Assembly: GCA_002335865.1 (NCBI GenBank)
Contig: DDCY01000009.1
Location: 1 to 64,000 of the forward strand
Source of the DNA: Saprospiraceae bacterium UBA1994
GTDB lineage: Bacteria > Bacteroidota > Bacteroidia > Chitinophagales > Saprospiraceae
Reading direction: 5' to 3'
DNA: 64,000 bases
Shown: one piece after another, positions 62,123 to 64,000 of the stretch
Layout: every line of letters starts with the position of its first letter
Numbering within the stretch: position 1 is the first letter of the stretch
Translations under genes and position numbers: made by a program
The notes under the pieces: generated by a model
The model's database searches: none
What the model was told of the DNA's origin: nothing
Seen by the model: the letters and a program-made list of their open reading frames with translations, nothing else

Positions 62123-64000
62123 CTACTCTTCTTCCTCTGCTCTTTTCTCTTCTTCTGTTCTACGGATAACTGCAACATCTGAGATCGAACTCTTTTTACC
62201 AAGATTGATACATTTCACTCCTTGAGCAGCTCTACCCATGATTCTTACATCTGTCACGGCTAACCTGATCATTATTCCATCTTTAGTAGTAATCATCATA
62301 TCATCGTATTCACTCACTGCTTTGATCGCTGCTACTTTACCTGTCTTTTCTGTTACGCTCATAGTCTTTACACCTTTACCTCCTCTATTGGTAGTTCGGT
62401 ACTCTCCTATTTCCGATCTCTTACCAAATCCATTTTCTGATACTACGAATATTGTTTTCTGAGAATCTTCTTTAACGCTTAGCATACCAACCGCAAAATC
62501 ATTTTCGTTATCCAATTTGATACCTCTAACTCCCGCAGCAGATCTACCCATAGACCTTACTTTAGCTTCTGGAAATCTTATCGCTCTACCATTTCTATTC
62601 GCGATAACAATTTCGTTTTCACCATTTGTAAGTTTCACTTCCATAAGCATATCACCTTCATTGATTGTGATCGCATTGATGCCATTAGTTCTGATTCTAG
62701 AAAATTGCTCTACAAGAGTCTTCTTAATCACACCTTTTCTAGTACAGAATATTATATAATTGTTATTGATATATTCCTCATCTGTTAGATCCTCTATACG
62801 GATATAAGCTTTCACCTTATCTTCTTTTGGCATACGTATAAGGTTCTGCATAACTCTACCAGTACCTGTCTTACTTCCCTCTGGGATCTCGTATCCACGT
62901 ATCCAGAAGCATCTACCCATCTCAGTAAACAATAATAAGTAATCATGATTATTGACAACAAACATATGCTCTACGAAATCTTTATCCCTGGTCTTACTGC
63001 CTTTACTACCTTTTCCTCCTCTACTTTGTTGACGATATTGTGATGTCTTAGTTCGTTTAATATATCCAAGACTAGAAATCGTTACTACCATCTCTTCATT
63101 AGCAATTAGATCTTCGATTTTAATCTCGTCCTCTGCATAGGTAATATCAGTTCGACGCTCATCACCATATTTTTCTTTGAGTTCGGCCATCTCATCTTTG
63201 ATGATTCCTCGCTGTAAATCTTCACTTGCGATGATCTCTTTATAATTAGCGATCTTCAACATTAACTCCGCATGCTCTTTTTTGATCTTATCTACTTCTA
63301 AACTTACAAGCTTTTGCAGACGCATCTCGAGGATAGCCTTAGCTTGTATTTCAGATAACTCAAATGCAGCAGTCAGTCCCTCTTTTGCAGCTTCTACAGT
63401 CTTACTTGCACGTATGATTGCGATTACCTGGTCGATATTAGCAAGTGCTTTAAGAAGCCCTTCTAAGATGTGTGCTCTTTCTTCAGCTTTTTTCAGATCA
63501 TATTTGGTGCGTCTTACAATTACCTCAAGACGGAACTTAATAAACTCAGTTAGCATCTGCTTTACATTCAGCTGCTGTGGTCTACCATTCACCAATGCGA
63601 TGTTGTTGACACCAAATGAAGTCTGTAAATATGAGTACTTATATAGCTTACTTAATACAACGCTTGCCATTGCGTCACGCTTCACCTCTACTACGATACG
63701 CAATCCATTACGATCCGATTCATCTCTCAGATCACTAATACCAGATATTTTGTCTGTATTTACAAGTTCTGCTATCTTACTTACTAGATTTGCTTTATTG
63801 ACTTGGTAAGGAATCTCATTGATAATAATTGTCTCCTTTCCAGTCTTATCATTAGTCTCGATGTTAGCCTTTCCTCTAAGTACTATTTTGCCTCTACCTG
63901 TGTGAAATGCTTCTTTTACACCATTGTAACCTAAAATAGTACCACCTGTTGGGAAATCAGGCGCTTTGATAAACGTTATCAGCTCATCTATTGTGATATC
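62123..64000 (-). CDS. gyrA: DNA gyrase subunit A, C-terminal part (gene runs off the window)
   Basis: GyrA cuts and rejoins DNA in the gyrase A2B2 complex. The frame continues without a stop to the window edge, so the N-terminus with the active-site Tyr is outside. From the edge, PDFPTGGTILGYNG, INEIPYQVNKANL and LRDESDRNGLRIVVEVKR show the end of the breakage-reunion domain. The helical coiled-coil tower (RRTKYDLKKAEERAHILEGL) comes next, then the six-bladed C-terminal beta-pinwheel. The GyrA box reads QSRGGKG (near nucleotides 63005-63035). The tail is acidic and ends EEKRAEEEE. It is the start of a gyrA-TPR unit. Confidence 0.97.
   Translation of the reverse strand, partial: DITIDELITFIKAPDFPTGGTILGYNGVKEAFHTGRGKIVLRGKANIETNDKTGKETIIINEIPYQVNKANLVSKIAELVNTDKISGISDLRDESDRNGLRIVVEVKRDAMASVVLSKLYKYSYLQTSFGVNNIALVNGRPQQLNVKQMLTEFIKFRLEVIVRRTKYDLKKAEERAHILEGLLKALANIDQVIAIIRASKTVEAAKEGLTAAFELSEIQAKAILEMRLQKLVSLEVDKIKKEHAELMLKIANYKEIIASEDLQRGIIKDEMAELKEKYGDERRTDITYAEDEIKIEDLIANEEMVVTISSLGYIKRTKTSQYRQQSRGGKGSKGSKTRDKDFVEHMFVVNNHDYLLLFTEMGRCFWIRGYEIPEGSKTGTGRVMQNLIRMPKEDKVKAYIRIEDLTDEEYINNNYIIFCTRKGVIKKTLVEQFSRIRTNGINAITINEGDMLMEVKLTNGENEIVIANRNGRAIRFPEAKVRSMGRSAAGVRGIKLDNENDFAVGMLSVKEDSQKTIFVVSENGFGKRSEIGEYRTTNRGGKGVKTMSVTEKTGKVAAIKAVSEYDDMMITTKDGIMIRLAVTDVRIMGRAAQGVKCINLGKKSSISDVAVIRRTEEEKRAEEEE

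Overview
This 64 kb stretch is AT-rich chromosomal DNA from a member of the Bacteroidota, most likely a free-living Saprospiria- or Cytophagia-like lineage. The evidence is mutually consistent. Four large exported proteins end in type IX secretion (T9SS) sorting domains, two of type A and two of type B. There are SprB-like and PKD repeats, a GWxTD protein, a futalosine-pathway MqnA, a bacillithiol enzyme (BshC) and a sphingolipid gene cluster. Promoters match the Bacteroidota consensus TTG-N18/19-TAnnTTTG (best before rplS and purM), and no obvious Shine-Dalgarno sequences are seen. Several genes appear to start at TTG or GTG. I see no rRNA, tRNA, CRISPR array, IS element or prophage. Gene order looks like ordinary core chromosome with scattered lineage-specific secreted proteins.

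Region by region. 0.2-4 kb: a large secreted protein with a phosphohistidine-like segment and a pyruvate-phosphate-dikinase-type ATP-binding domain. 4-10.3 kb: an orphan LuxE-like acyl-activating protein, a lipoprotein, alanine dehydrogenase, a DUF695-like protein, a GWxTD protein and a small lipoprotein. 10.5-17.7 kb: ribosomal protein L19, a PKD-repeat T9SS protein, the t6A enzyme TsaC/Sua5, a C-terminal processing protease, a Pif1-like helicase and a 43-residue membrane protein. 18-22 kb: a leftward unit lipB - thioesterase - glycosyltransferase - ribBA, where the RibA half of ribBA has lost its zinc ligands. 21.9-28.8 kb: a truncated redoxin-like remnant, a lipoprotein, WbqC, purM coupled to a DUF6122 membrane protein, an outer-membrane protein, an orphan ABC permease and bshC. 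28.9-36.7 kb: a secreted hydrolase, an SprB-repeat T9SS protein, prmC, a flippase, cytidine deaminase and mqnA.

36.8-44.4 kb is the most coherent functional block. It holds a CDP-alcohol phosphatidyltransferase, a PAP2/Aur1-like enzyme, serine palmitoyltransferase, a GNAT-type acyltransferase, two small unknown proteins, an NAD-dependent reductase/epimerase and myo-inositol-1-phosphate synthase, all on the + strand. Together these can be read as a near-complete route from serine and acyl donor to dihydroceramide and on to inositol-phosphoryl ceramide.

44.6-54.4 kb: cysteine dioxygenase with an intact Cys/Tyr cofactor site, a lipoprotein, a small membrane protein, a kelch/Calx-beta T9SS protein, a coupled GtrA - lipid kinase pair, a Nudix hydrolase, pyrE, an M42 aminopeptidase and a divergent UbiA-like membrane protein. 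54.4-55.0 kb is the largest gene-free gap; it holds a duplicated 8-bp palindrome. 55-64 kb: a 1042-residue TPR protein with an outer-membrane barrel and a GNAT enzyme, then on the minus strand gyrA (cut by the window end) followed by a secreted TPR protein and a strong terminator.
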